Source: Candidatus Bathyarchaeota archaeon (GTDB taxonomy: Archaea; Thermoproteota; Bathyarchaeia; Bathyarchaeales; Bathycorpusculaceae). From it: 55,669 nucleotides of DNA. The stretch is from assembly GCA_012515445.1 (NCBI GenBank), contig JAAYYI010000045.1:1-55669 (forward strand), written 5' to 3'. Below are positions 48,271-55,669 of this stretch, one piece after another (the first letter of the stretch is position 1; each line of letters begins with the position of its first letter). Below the pieces are notes generated by a model that made no database searches, had not been told where the DNA came from, and worked only from the letters and a program-made list of their open reading frames with translations. Position numbers and translations under genes: made by a program.

Positions 48271-49015
48271 TGTAGTCGCCTATGAAGTCGTTTAAAGTCT
48301 TGGTTTTTGAGGGTAACTTGGTTGCTCCCAGCATGTATGCGGGGTGCTTTTCTAGGATGACCTGTTTTCCGTAGGCGGTTTTAGCGAAGCACAGCACGGT
48401 GGTTGCGTTCTGATAGGTCAGTTGCTGAAGTGTGGTGTTGCGTTTGCTGTTCTCGAATGGCATATAGGTAGCTACCACTACGATTTGACGTCTGCGGGCA
48501 AAGTCGGCGAGGTAAGCTAAGATTTGGCTGTAGATGCTCTGTGCTTCCTCGGCGGCTATGTTGGTGTCTAAGAAGAAGCTGGCTAAGTCTGAGATTATGG
48601 CGACTTTGGCGTCGCAGGCTTTCACGGTTTCCTCCATCTTCTCCATCACAAGCGAAGTTAGCTGGTAAGCGGTGAATGCTCTTGAGATAAAGATTCGCCG
48701 AAGCGCCTCTTCGGGGTTTAAGTCGTGAAGCTGGGCTAGCTGGGCTACGCGGTAGAGCCGAAACGTGATTCCGCCATCGATGAATACTACGCTGCTGCCT
48801 AAACCCCCGAGTTGGGGCGGCAGTTGCGCTCGGACGCAGAGCAGCGAAGTCAGGGTGGCTACTGCGCGTGAACCGTAGAGGACAGCAAAGTCGCCGGGCA
48901 AAAATCCCGGAAATAGCTCGTCTACGCCCGGCATGTTAAGCGAAAAAGCAGTTTGAGGCATCGGCTGAACGTTTGATGGACTAACAACTAAGTTTTGCAC
49001 ATTTTTTCTCCCCAT
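48263..49015 (-). CDS. RecA/RadA-superfamily protein with degenerate P-loop
   Basis: The protein has 250 residues and the RadA/RadB-like core order: LNMPGVDELFPGFLPGDFAV, then YGSRAVATLTSLLCVRAQ where the Walker A GxxxxGKT should be. The GK is lost, so ATP binding is doubtful. VVFIDGG and the Walker B-like VAIISDLASFFLDT (about residues 148-161) remain, followed by IVVVATYMPFE. It probably scaffolds the polymerase, as ImuA does in bacterial mutasomes (analogy only). The ATG at 49015 has no ribosome binding site, but GGGGAG inside the frame lies 7 bases before a GTG at 49000, which may be the real start. First gene of the operon. Confidence 0.8.
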   Translation of the reverse strand: MGRKNVQNLVVSPSNVQPMPQTAFSLNMPGVDELFPGFLPGDFAVLYGSRAVATLTSLLCVRAQLPPQLGGLGSSVVFIDGGITFRLYRVAQLAQLHDLNPEEALRRIFISRAFTAYQLTSLVMEKMEETVKACDAKVAIISDLASFFLDTNIAAEEAQSIYSQILAYLADFARRRQIVVVATYMPFENSKRNTTLQQLTYQNATTVLCFAKTAYGKQVILEKHPAYMLGATKLPSKTKTLNDFIGDYNG

Positions 49016-49048
49016 CTATGCGGAGGCAACGATTACGCATTTTTTGGT

Positions 49049-49056
49049 TATTTAAA
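49049..49056 (-). promoter_or_regulatory. TATA box for the PolB2 operon
   Basis: GTTTAAATA (minus strand) lies about 35 bases before the ATG and 50 before the GTG of the RecA-like gene. It predicts a start near 49023. In the same gap CTCTTAAGAG, a perfect 10-base palindrome, is at 49132-49141, nearer the divergent glycosidase gene. Confidence 0.6.
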
Positions 49057-49162
49057 CCATCGACGTAACAACCTGTGCCAGCAGTAGAGAGGGGCCCAAA
49101 AGTAAATGCTACTCGGGATCTGAAGAAAAAGCTCTTAAGAGGTAAAAACAGTCATACGGGCA

Positions 49163-51286
49163 ATGCCTAGATCTACAACCATAGTGATGCTGACTGGGTT
49201 TCTGATTCTGCTACTGGCAGCGCCAGCCATTTTCCAAGTATACGCAGGTACTCAGGGTGCTGTTTCTGATGACGCTGAGGATATCATGATCAGCGGTGTT
49301 TTGGCACATAGCATGGATGAATCCCAAGCTAAGCTTCTGTCAGAAAACGGGTTCTATGTAGAAGCAGACGTAGAACTCCAAGAAAACAGCGCATGGCAGA
49401 CCACCTATTCGCTATGTAAAGAGTACAATATCTCGTTAATCGGCAAATTCTTGCATAAAACAATGAATTACAGCATTTCTGCGCCAAATAGCACCGACTG
49501 GGTACAAACCATACAGACCGCAGTAACTAGATACGGCGATATAGTGAAGCACTGGGAAATATGGAATGAACCAACAGACAACACCAATTTCTTCTCCGGA
49601 AACGCCTCTGAATATACAGAGATGCTACGGCTCGCTAACCAAACCATAAAAGCCATCTCACCTGACGCAGTCGTCATCGGGTTAGGCGGATTACATCTAT
49701 ACAGCGGAATTGACGCTTGGGTTATAAAAGGGCTACAGTTTGCGCAGGATGTCACCACCCTAGGCGGTATGGATTACTGCGACGCAATCAGCCTACACGC
49801 TTACCCATGGGGGAACTATTCTGATTTTGTGGCAAACGCTATAACTCAATCGCTTGAGCAGTACAGAACTATTACCGGGCAGATGCCAATCTGGATAACT
49901 GAATCGGGCCAGCACTCAAACAGTCGTGGGCATGACGAAAAAGACCAAGCGAACTTTCTCTACAGCAGCTACAAACTGTTTAAGGCCCAGAATGTATCCG
50001 CATACATTTGGTATGAACTCGGCGAAACCGAAGGCAACATAGCGAATAATGACACTTTCGGATTATTCGATGTGAACTCTAACCCTAAGCTAGCATTCCA
50101 AACATACGTTTTAGTTAAATCTGAAACCGTCTTCGTTGATGCAGCGGTAGATTACTTGGCAAAATGCTTCAATCCAGAGATAGGTTTAATCTATGAAACC
50201 CCAGACAACAATGCATCTACCTATTGGCTTTACTCGGACAACTACTTAGCGCAACTGGCACTATCGCCCTATGCACAAAATGAAACTGTAGCGCAGATAT
50301 TAGAAAAAATAGCTGCCACTTCAATCAATTTTGCCGTAACTGAGCAGGGCATTGTTAATCAGTACCAAATTCTAAACCGCTCCGCCTACACCATGCCAAT
50401 AAAGAATTCAAGTAATTACGGGATTGCTGAATTGGATGGCACTTCGATCGGCTGTACCATAAACAACGGAACAGGAACTCTAAGTTATAGCGATTACGTC
50501 GACATTGCCTTCCTGAGCGCCATCGCCTACCAGAATGACAACCAAAGCAGAAATGCGTTGCTTGCCCACAAAAACGGCACTACAATGTGGAACGGATCGG
50601 GATTTGTAGACAGTACTTACAATAGCAGCCGCGGGTATGATACGTTCAAGCTGGCGCTCTACGTCTACGCTTCAAAGGTGCTGAATCGCGATTTTGATGT
50701 TAGGGCATACAATAATCTGCTATCCTGCCAATTGAGATCGGGAGTTAGCGGCGAGGCAAACAAGGGCGGATTTGCAACTTACTACACGGCTAATAACTGT
50801 ACTAATAATCAGACGAATACGGAAACAACCGCTTTAGCGGTTTTAGCTCTAACTTATGCACCTGCAAAAGAGGAACCGCTGACGCCTCCGCCGACTCCAA
50901 CGCCTACTCCCACGCCCACAGCTACTCCGACACCAACACAGACTCCTACCCCAACTGCCACACCCACAACAGCTCCAACCCCTACACCTACTCCAACGCC
51001 AACCCCGACACCAACCGCTACGCCAACACATTCCACGCCAGCTCCTACGCCATCGCCGATTCCGACAACTCCAAAGCCTACATCAACTTCCCCAACCCCC
51101 ACGCCGCCCACGTCATCAACTCCAACACCGGCACATATGCCCACCCCACTATCAACATCTCAACCAGCAGAAACAACAGCCAATCCACTGCTCTACATAA
51201 CAGTTGGCGCATCAGCCGCTGCAGCAGCCATCATCACGCTAGTTTTACTAAGAAAAAAGATAACACCAAAGTCCGCCTTTAAATAA
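49163..51286 (+). CDS. Surface-anchored clan A glycoside hydrolase with Pro/Thr stalk
   Basis: The protein has 707 residues. A signal peptide (1-28) precedes a (beta/alpha)8 barrel of clan A (GH39/GH5-like, about 40-340): acid/base Glu136 in HWEIWNEPTDN, HAYPWG, and nucleophile Glu247 in MPIWITESGQ. A second domain (about 345-570) contains many N-x-S/T sequons and is helical, resembling alpha-toroid sugar-binding or polysaccharide-processing domains. A Thr-Pro repeat stalk (about 575-675) leads to a membrane helix (680-700) and basic end RKKITPKSAFK. It acts on a glycan outside the cell while tethered. Its stalk matches that of the GH5 enzyme at 10268-11896. Confidence 0.87.
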   Translation: MPRSTTIVMLTGFLILLLAAPAIFQVYAGTQGAVSDDAEDIMISGVLAHSMDESQAKLLSENGFYVEADVELQENSAWQTTYSLCKEYNISLIGKFLHKTMNYSISAPNSTDWVQTIQTAVTRYGDIVKHWEIWNEPTDNTNFFSGNASEYTEMLRLANQTIKAISPDAVVIGLGGLHLYSGIDAWVIKGLQFAQDVTTLGGMDYCDAISLHAYPWGNYSDFVANAITQSLEQYRTITGQMPIWITESGQHSNSRGHDEKDQANFLYSSYKLFKAQNVSAYIWYELGETEGNIANNDTFGLFDVNSNPKLAFQTYVLVKSETVFVDAAVDYLAKCFNPEIGLIYETPDNNASTYWLYSDNYLAQLALSPYAQNETVAQILEKIAATSINFAVTEQGIVNQYQILNRSAYTMPIKNSSNYGIAELDGTSIGCTINNGTGTLSYSDYVDIAFLSAIAYQNDNQSRNALLAHKNGTTMWNGSGFVDSTYNSSRGYDTFKLALYVYASKVLNRDFDVRAYNNLLSCQLRSGVSGEANKGGFATYYTANNCTNNQTNTETTALAVLALTYAPAKEEPLTPPPTPTPTPTPTATPTPTQTPTPTATPTTAPTPTPTPTPTPTPTATPTHSTPAPTPSPIPTTPKPTSTSPTPTPPTSSTPTPAHMPTPLSTSQPAETTANPLLYITVGASAAAAAIITLVLLRKKITPKSAFK

Positions 51287-51320
51287 GGGCGGGGGAGGTC
51301 ACTCTGAGATGGGTAGGTCC
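51287..51320 (+). repeat. G-rich intergenic element, copy 3
   Basis: This copy begins at the base after the glycosidase stop codon: GGGCGGGGG-AGGTCAC-TCTGAGAT-GGGTAGGTCC. It matches copy 1 (14286-14319) in about 27 of 34 positions and shares the TAAATAAGGG-type lead-in with the copy at 30430-30461. Confidence 0.6.
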
Positions 51321-51949
51321 AGCCTTTGAGTTTACAAGCAAGAATTAAACCTATTGTTACTGCTTTAACAGTGGATCAAAAAATGGTGTGGTTTGTAGTT
51401 GGGCTTTTTTTGTTTTGTGGGGATGGTTTTTTCTGTAGTGTACTATCCCAGTTTTGGGTTGTGGAAAAGGTTGGTTTTTTGTTTTGGGTTGTTTTTTAAG
51501 TTGTATACGATGGTTTTTTTGCCTTTTTGGTGGTTTTTTGAGGCTTTTTTTGGATATTTTCATACATAGCAGAAGCTTTGTTAAACAAGTCTAAAATGAT
51601 CGGGAATTATGATTTGTTACAGTCGAAGTGACTTGTTAATTCTGAAAATTCGGGTAGGTTATTGATAGCTATCACACCAGGGTGGTTAATTGTTTGTTGT
51701 GTTGTGGATGGGTGGATACATTGTAAGCTGATGTTTTTTAGTATGATATTTTAGTGGTTTATAAAACATCAACAGAAAATTTTGATCTACTGTTATATGG
51801 GGGGTCTAGTCGGAAATCACACGTTAGATGCTGCGGGCAAACGTTAAATTGTCCAAGTGGCTTCTGGTTTTTAGATAACAGCGAGACAACATGTTCAGAA
51901 ACGCCTTTAAACGTTACAGGCTCTTCTCTAACTCTAAAGGTGAGGTTTT
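51321..51949. other. Intergenic region with G/T-biased low-complexity tract and MgtA leader
   Basis: No convincing gene is present. Bases about 51380-51560 are almost only G and T on the plus strand, with many runs of T6-T8, and could act as a multiple terminator. TGATAGCTATCA, a perfect 12-base palindrome, is at 51663-51674. TTTATAAAA at 51758-51766 is a distal TATA box for the ATPase gene; TTTAAAC at about 51906-51912 is a proximal one. The distal promoter would give a leader of about 165 bases. Confidence 0.5.
51758..51766 (+). promoter_or_regulatory. Distal TATA box of the MgtA-like gene
   Basis: GTTTATAAAACAT is the strongest TATA match in the 600 bases before the ATPase gene. A start near 51785 leaves a 165-base untranslated leader, long for an archaeon. 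The ribosome binding site GGTGAGG at 51937-51944 lies just before the ATG. Confidence 0.5.
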
Positions 51950-54900
51950 ATGGCAAAGCGAACAGACGACGGCGACCTTTCGTTTACTTCAGTAGCCGCA
52001 ACCATAAAACCCCCAGTAACAAGCGAAGAACTAATAACATTACCAATCGAGGAACTCTACAGTCGCCTTGACACTACACCACAGGGGTTAAGTTCCGAGC
52101 AGGCAACAGAGCGGCTTGAAACCTACGGCAGAAACGAATTAGCCAAACAGCATAAACACTCTGCAGTCAAAGAGTTCCTCGCCCACTTCAAAAGCCCTCT
52201 TGTAGTGATCCTGTTAATTGCAGGCATAATATCCGGTGTCCTAGGAGAACTCGCCAACACAGCAATCATCTTATCTATCATCTTCATCAGCGTCATCTTA
52301 AGTTACTACCAAGAGAGCAAAGCAGAAAAAGCAGCTGAACTCCTAAGAGAGAAAGTAACCTCAACCGCAACTGTTCAACGAGACGGCATAAGACAGGAAA
52401 TCAAGCTTCCCGAAATCGTACCTGGCGATGTAATCTACCTGTCAGCAGGCGACATCATTCCCGCCGACGCCCGAGTGATCAACGCTAAAGACTTATTCGT
52501 AAACCAATCTTCCTTAACAGGCGAGTCCTTTCCGGTAGAAAAAACCCCCGTCACCGCATTGAATAGCAAAGGTGGCGCATTGATTGACTGGAATAACTAC
52601 TGCTTTATGGGAACCTCTATCGTCAGCGGCAGCGGAACAGCCGTAGTGGGAAAAACCGGCAGCGCAACAGAGTATGGCAAAATCGCCAAGAAGTTAACTG
52701 AGAAGCCTCCAGAAACAGAGTTCGAACGCGGCACCAAAAGCTTCGGCTACCTAATCATGCAGGTAACCTTTGTTTTGGTAATCTTTGTATTCATGATCAT
52801 TTCGATCCGAAACCCAACCGAGAACGGTGTAGTGGAAGCGTTGCTGTTCGCGGTGGCACTGGCGGTTGGATTAACGCCCGAACTGTTGCCCATGATTATC
52901 ACCATTAACCTTTCCCGAGGCGCAATGGCGATGTCTAAGCAGGGAGTCATAGTCAAACGGTTATCCGCCATCGAAAACTTCGGCAGTATGAACGTACTCT
53001 GCACAGACAAAACAGGCACACTAACCGAGAACAGGATCAAACTCATCTTAAACGTCAACTTGGAAGGCGAAGAGGACGAAAAAGTTTTCCTCTACTCGTT
53101 CCTGAACAGCAACTTCCAGACTGGACTAAAAAGCCCGCTAGATGAAGCTATCTTAAAACACAAAGAAATCGACACCACCAAATGGCAAAAGATCGACGAG
53201 GTACCATTCGACTTCATCCGCAGACGCGTCTCGGTAGTTCTAGATCATAGCGGTCAACGCTACTTCATCGCAAAAGGCGCACCTGAAGAAATCCTAAAAG
53301 TCTGCGCATACTATGAACTCCGCAGAATGGTCTCTGACTTAAACGACGAAACACGCCGACAGATTGAACAAAAGTATCAGGATTACAGTGCAGAAGGCTT
53401 ACGCGTCTTAGGCATAGCCTATGAGCGCCTAAAAGAAGAGAAAGCCGTTTACTCGATTAACGACGAAAGCGACATGGTCTTTTTGGGTTTTGTAGCGTTC
53501 CTTGATCCGCCTAAAGAGACAGCTAAGCAATCAATTAAGCTTCTCACCAAAGCAGGCATCGAACTCAAAGTGGTAACAGGCGATAATGAACTTGTCACCC
53601 GTAAAGTCTGCGAGCAACTTGGCTTCGAAATCAAGGGCGTATCGCTTGGCTACGATATAGAGAACTTGACTGATGAAGCCTTGATGGCAGCTGTTGAAGA
53701 AAACAATCTCTTCTGCCGCGTCAACCCTGTCCAGAAAGACCGGATAATTACGCTGCTTAAAAAGAACGGCCACATAGTAGGCTACATGGGAGACGGAATA
53801 AACGATGCTCCCTCACTTAAAACAAGCGACGTAGGCATATCCGTTGATAACGCAGTAGACGTAGCTAAAGAATCCGCTGACATCATCCTTTCCCAGAACG
53901 ACTTAACAGTGCTAGCAAAAGGTGTACTGGAGGGACGCAAAACCTTCGGCAACACTATGAAGTACATCCAGTTGGGTGTAAGCTCCAACTTCGGAAACAT
54001 GTTCAGCGTCGCCGGCGCATCCATTTTCCTTCCACCGGGATTCCTTCCAATGCTACCGGCACAAATATTACTCAATAACCTACTCTACGACTTATCACAG
54101 TCAACCGTCACAACCGATAAAGTAGATGATGAATACGTTGAGCGGCCAAAACGATGGGACATCGACTTCATAAAACGATTCATGATCTCTTTAGGTCCAG
54201 TAAGTTCACTGTTTGATTACCTGACATTCTTATTGATGATCTTTGTTTTCCTTCCGTTGATTCCTCTAGCAATGCTATCCCAAAGTGAGCAGCACCTGTT
54301 CCAGACAGCATGGTTTATAGAGTCAATCTGCTCGCAGATACTAATCGTCTTTGTTATACGAACCAGACGAACACCATTCTGGAAGAGCAAACCCAGCAAG
54401 TACCTCGTAATCAGCAGCATAGCTATCATCGCGTTCGCGGTAATTGTGCCCTATACACCACTTGGCGGCTTGTTCAGTCTTGTTCCTCCGCCACCGCTAT
54501 TCTACGCAGCTTTAGCTCTCCTGCTAGGTTCATACATAGCAGTCGCTGAAGTCGTAAAATACTACTTCTACAAGCGCAACGCCTACCGCCTCGAGCAGAC
54601 ACTAGTTCCGAAACGTGCATTCTATATCACTCGCAAAGCCGAGTTAATGCAGGACACAATCGCAATCATCAGCCTAAGAGCGGAAACTGAATTCAGCGTT
54701 AAATCAGTAATAGACGACTTGAACAGCATAATCGCTTATCCGGTTAACTCTAATCAGGTTACTCGCAACATCCAGCACCTTCGACGCTCTGGCTTAGTCA
54801 CGGTGGATTGGAGACGTCGAACGCTCAAAAGGGAGAAAGCATTAAGCGACTATGTCACCAAAAGCATCATGACTGACCCAACCTGGAGCCAAGTAGGGCA

Positions 54901-54985
54901 ACAGTGGGCAAAAATCAACGCTATACTCATCAATAAGCATGACGCAGTCAACCCAGAATATCAGGATATGCTCCCTAAACAGTAA
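51950..54985 (+). CDS. MgtA-like P-type ATPase with C-terminal winged-helix-like extension
   Basis: The protein has 1011 residues. N-terminal cation ATPase domain (about 25-95), actuator with TGES at 190-193, phosphorylation site Asp353 in LCTDKTGTLTEN, nucleotide-binding domain with AKGAPEEIL, hinge GDGINDAPSLK, and ten membrane helices. The C-terminal membrane part (SSNFGNMFSVAGASIFLP, LLNNLLYDLSQSTV, RFMISLGPVSSLFDYLTF) is that of bacterial MgtA/MgtB, so Mg2+ import is the likely role. After the last helix (about residue 880) come about 115 extra residues with a winged-helix pattern, IIAYPVNSNQVTRNIQHLRR and SGLVTVDWRRRTLKREKALS. GGTGAGG five bases before the ATG supports the start. Confidence 0.9.
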   Translation: MAKRTDDGDLSFTSVAATIKPPVTSEELITLPIEELYSRLDTTPQGLSSEQATERLETYGRNELAKQHKHSAVKEFLAHFKSPLVVILLIAGIISGVLGELANTAIILSIIFISVILSYYQESKAEKAAELLREKVTSTATVQRDGIRQEIKLPEIVPGDVIYLSAGDIIPADARVINAKDLFVNQSSLTGESFPVEKTPVTALNSKGGALIDWNNYCFMGTSIVSGSGTAVVGKTGSATEYGKIAKKLTEKPPETEFERGTKSFGYLIMQVTFVLVIFVFMIISIRNPTENGVVEALLFAVALAVGLTPELLPMIITINLSRGAMAMSKQGVIVKRLSAIENFGSMNVLCTDKTGTLTENRIKLILNVNLEGEEDEKVFLYSFLNSNFQTGLKSPLDEAILKHKEIDTTKWQKIDEVPFDFIRRRVSVVLDHSGQRYFIAKGAPEEILKVCAYYELRRMVSDLNDETRRQIEQKYQDYSAEGLRVLGIAYERLKEEKAVYSINDESDMVFLGFVAFLDPPKETAKQSIKLLTKAGIELKVVTGDNELVTRKVCEQLGFEIKGVSLGYDIENLTDEALMAAVEENNLFCRVNPVQKDRIITLLKKNGHIVGYMGDGINDAPSLKTSDVGISVDNAVDVAKESADIILSQNDLTVLAKGVLEGRKTFGNTMKYIQLGVSSNFGNMFSVAGASIFLPPGFLPMLPAQILLNNLLYDLSQSTVTTDKVDDEYVERPKRWDIDFIKRFMISLGPVSSLFDYLTFLLMIFVFLPLIPLAMLSQSEQHLFQTAWFIESICSQILIVFVIRTRRTPFWKSKPSKYLVISSIAIIAFAVIVPYTPLGGLFSLVPPPPLFYAALALLLGSYIAVAEVVKYYFYKRNAYRLEQTLVPKRAFYITRKAELMQDTIAIISLRAETEFSVKSVIDDLNSIIAYPVNSNQVTRNIQHLRRSGLVTVDWRRRTLKREKALSDYVTKSIMTDPTWSQVGQQWAKINAILINKHDAVNPEYQDMLPKQ

Positions 54986-54987
54986 AC

Positions 54988-55007
54988 TCGGCTCCTTGCG
55001 AAGCCGA
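54988..55007 (+). terminator. Hairpin after the ATPase gene
   Basis: TCGGCT-CCTTGCGA-AGCCGA forms a 6-base stem two bases after the stop codon. No long T run follows, so termination here is uncertain. Confidence 0.35.
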
Positions 55008-55168
55008 CTTCACAGCCTTGCAAACTGCAATAGGCTATTTTGTTGAATTATCTTGGCAAGTTAGCGTCGTCTTGACAGGCCAACTTCTCAGGTCTGTGAA
55101 TCTACCTTTACAAAAACCGTTAATTTAGATGCATAGCAAACGCAAGCCAGAGAGGTTTCGGAAACACT

Positions 55169-55522
55169 ATGCCAAACACATGTTGGGAATGTAATAATAA
55201 CACGTTGAAACTCAGAGTGCTTGTACCCCACGACCGCACCATAAAGGAGTACATGCATCAGACCTGTAATCTGCAATCTGAGATAGTGGCGGTTGTGAAG
55301 GATAAACGTGAACTGTACAAAGTTTGGTTCCGATCAGGCAGCGAGACACGGCTTGCAACACTAAAGATACTGCATACCTGTAACCTGCACTGTGGAAAGC
55401 CAAGTGGAAAATCTGACTGCCCATTGTTCAGCCTCAAAGAGGAAGCCTGCCAAATCAGCAACATAATATACAGCAAACAGCCTGTACCCCAAGAACTAAA
55501 AGAAGCGGCAATACCGGCTTAA
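55169..55522 (+). CDS. Small Cys-rich protein, possible zinc ribbon
   Basis: I do not recognise this 117-residue soluble protein. CWEC lies at residues 5-8, HQTC near 30-33, HTCNLHC near 69-75 and a further Cys pair (SDCPLF, EEAC) near 83-96. CxxC plus CxxxC/HxxC spacing would suit one or two zinc sites. The middle section (LKLRVLVPHDRTIKEYMHQ, LYKVWFRSGSETRL) is beta-rich. It may bind DNA or RNA, or a redox partner; no context helps, since it stands alone after the ATPase gene. The ATG at 55169 has a weak GAGAGG upstream. Confidence 0.65.
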   Translation: MPNTCWECNNNTLKLRVLVPHDRTIKEYMHQTCNLQSEIVAVVKDKRELYKVWFRSGSETRLATLKILHTCNLHCGKPSGKSDCPLFSLKEEACQISNIIYSKQPVPQELKEAAIPA

Positions 55523-55669
55523 ACAGCTTTTATACTCTATTTCCTTTCTCCCAATAAAACAAGAATAAATCACTTGCCCAGTTTAAGAATAATGGGTCAG
55601 CACCATAGAAAGCCGCATAATCCATTTTCCTTTCTTTTGTGCGAAAACAAACAAAGGCTTCTTTCTCGC
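55523..55669. other. Terminal intergenic segment
   Basis: A pyrimidine-rich stretch (CTATTTCCTTTCTCCC, about 55537-55552) may terminate the preceding gene. I see no other feature before the window ends. Confidence 0.4.

Noticed and set aside
50849-51144. Frames rich in Gly/Val and Cys/Arg opposite the Thr-Pro stalk
   Set aside because: They are complements of the Thr-Pro repeat codons of the glycosidase gene.
51357-51563. 68-residue Lys/Pro/Gln-rich frame on the minus strand
   Set aside because: It is the translation of the G/T-biased tract; the composition follows from the low-complexity DNA, with no ribosome binding site or TATA box.
51754-52071. 105-residue plus-strand frame before and into the ATPase gene
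   Set aside because: It overlaps the ATPase start in another frame, has no ribosome binding site and no recognisable domain.
1-55669. tRNA or rRNA genes
   Set aside because: I looked for T-loop GGTTCRAATCC patterns and conserved rRNA segments in the intergenic regions and saw none.
1-55669. CRISPR array, transposase, integrase or attachment site
   Set aside because: No regularly spaced direct repeats and no proteins with DDE, serine or tyrosine recombinase motifs were seen.

Overview
The window looks archaeal. Promoters carry TATA boxes of the TTTAAATA or TATAAAA type, many genes start at TTG or GTG behind GGAG-type ribosome binding sites, and transcription units end in pyrimidine tracts. 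Typical archaeal families are present: a dihydropteroate-synthase-like protein, an ECF S component, a CitG-like protein, small winged-helix regulators, a PolB2-type polymerase operon and secreted proteins with Pro/Thr stalks. The combination fits Candidatus Bathyarchaeia (Bathyarchaeota). That placement is an inference from gene content; no rRNA gene is present to test it.

Bases 1-22600, nearly all on the minus strand, form a surface-polysaccharide or glycoprotein-glycan locus. It holds about ten glycosyltransferases (GT2 and GT4), a large multi-pass membrane protein, two hexapeptide acyltransferases, a FemAB/GNAT-like protein, a sugar 3,4-ketoisomerase of the FdtA/QdtA type, two DegT aminotransferases, a Gfo/Idh/MocA oxidoreductase, a methyltransferase, a WbqC-like protein and a PIG-L deacetylase. 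Ketoisomerase, aminotransferase and acyltransferase together suggest a dTDP-3-acylamino-3,6-dideoxyhexose. A secreted GH5 glycosidase (10268-11896) sits on the opposite strand inside the locus. A four-gene operon of small secreted and regulatory proteins (22622-24436) follows.

Bases 24800-35200 carry a CBS-domain protein with an apparent HPF-like ribosome-binding C-terminus, a CitG-like protein, three paralogous nucleotidyltransferase-fold proteins, pyrDK, a well-formed microgene for a 16-residue Lys/Ala peptide, a dihydropteroate-synthase-like protein and an ECF S component. Bases 35300-45700 carry a winged-helix regulator with a repeated palindromic site, small membrane proteins, a CDP-alcohol phosphotransferase, a radical SAM protein, an isopropylmalate-synthase-family protein, coiled-coil and secreted proteins, a wrecked CPA1 Na+/H+ antiporter and a CaCA cation exchanger.

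Bases 45700-49015 are a tightly overlapping operon: a RecA-superfamily protein with a degenerate P-loop, a 91-residue partner and an exonuclease-dead family B polymerase (PolB2 type). The conserved polymerase N-terminus has no ATG, GTG or TTG start and lies in the +1 frame after the partner's stop codon. The window ends with a surface glycoside hydrolase, an MgtA-like P-type ATPase with an extra winged-helix-like C-terminal domain, and a small Cys-rich protein. A G-rich intergenic element of about 34 bp occurs three times. No tRNA, rRNA, CRISPR array, transposase or integrase was found.
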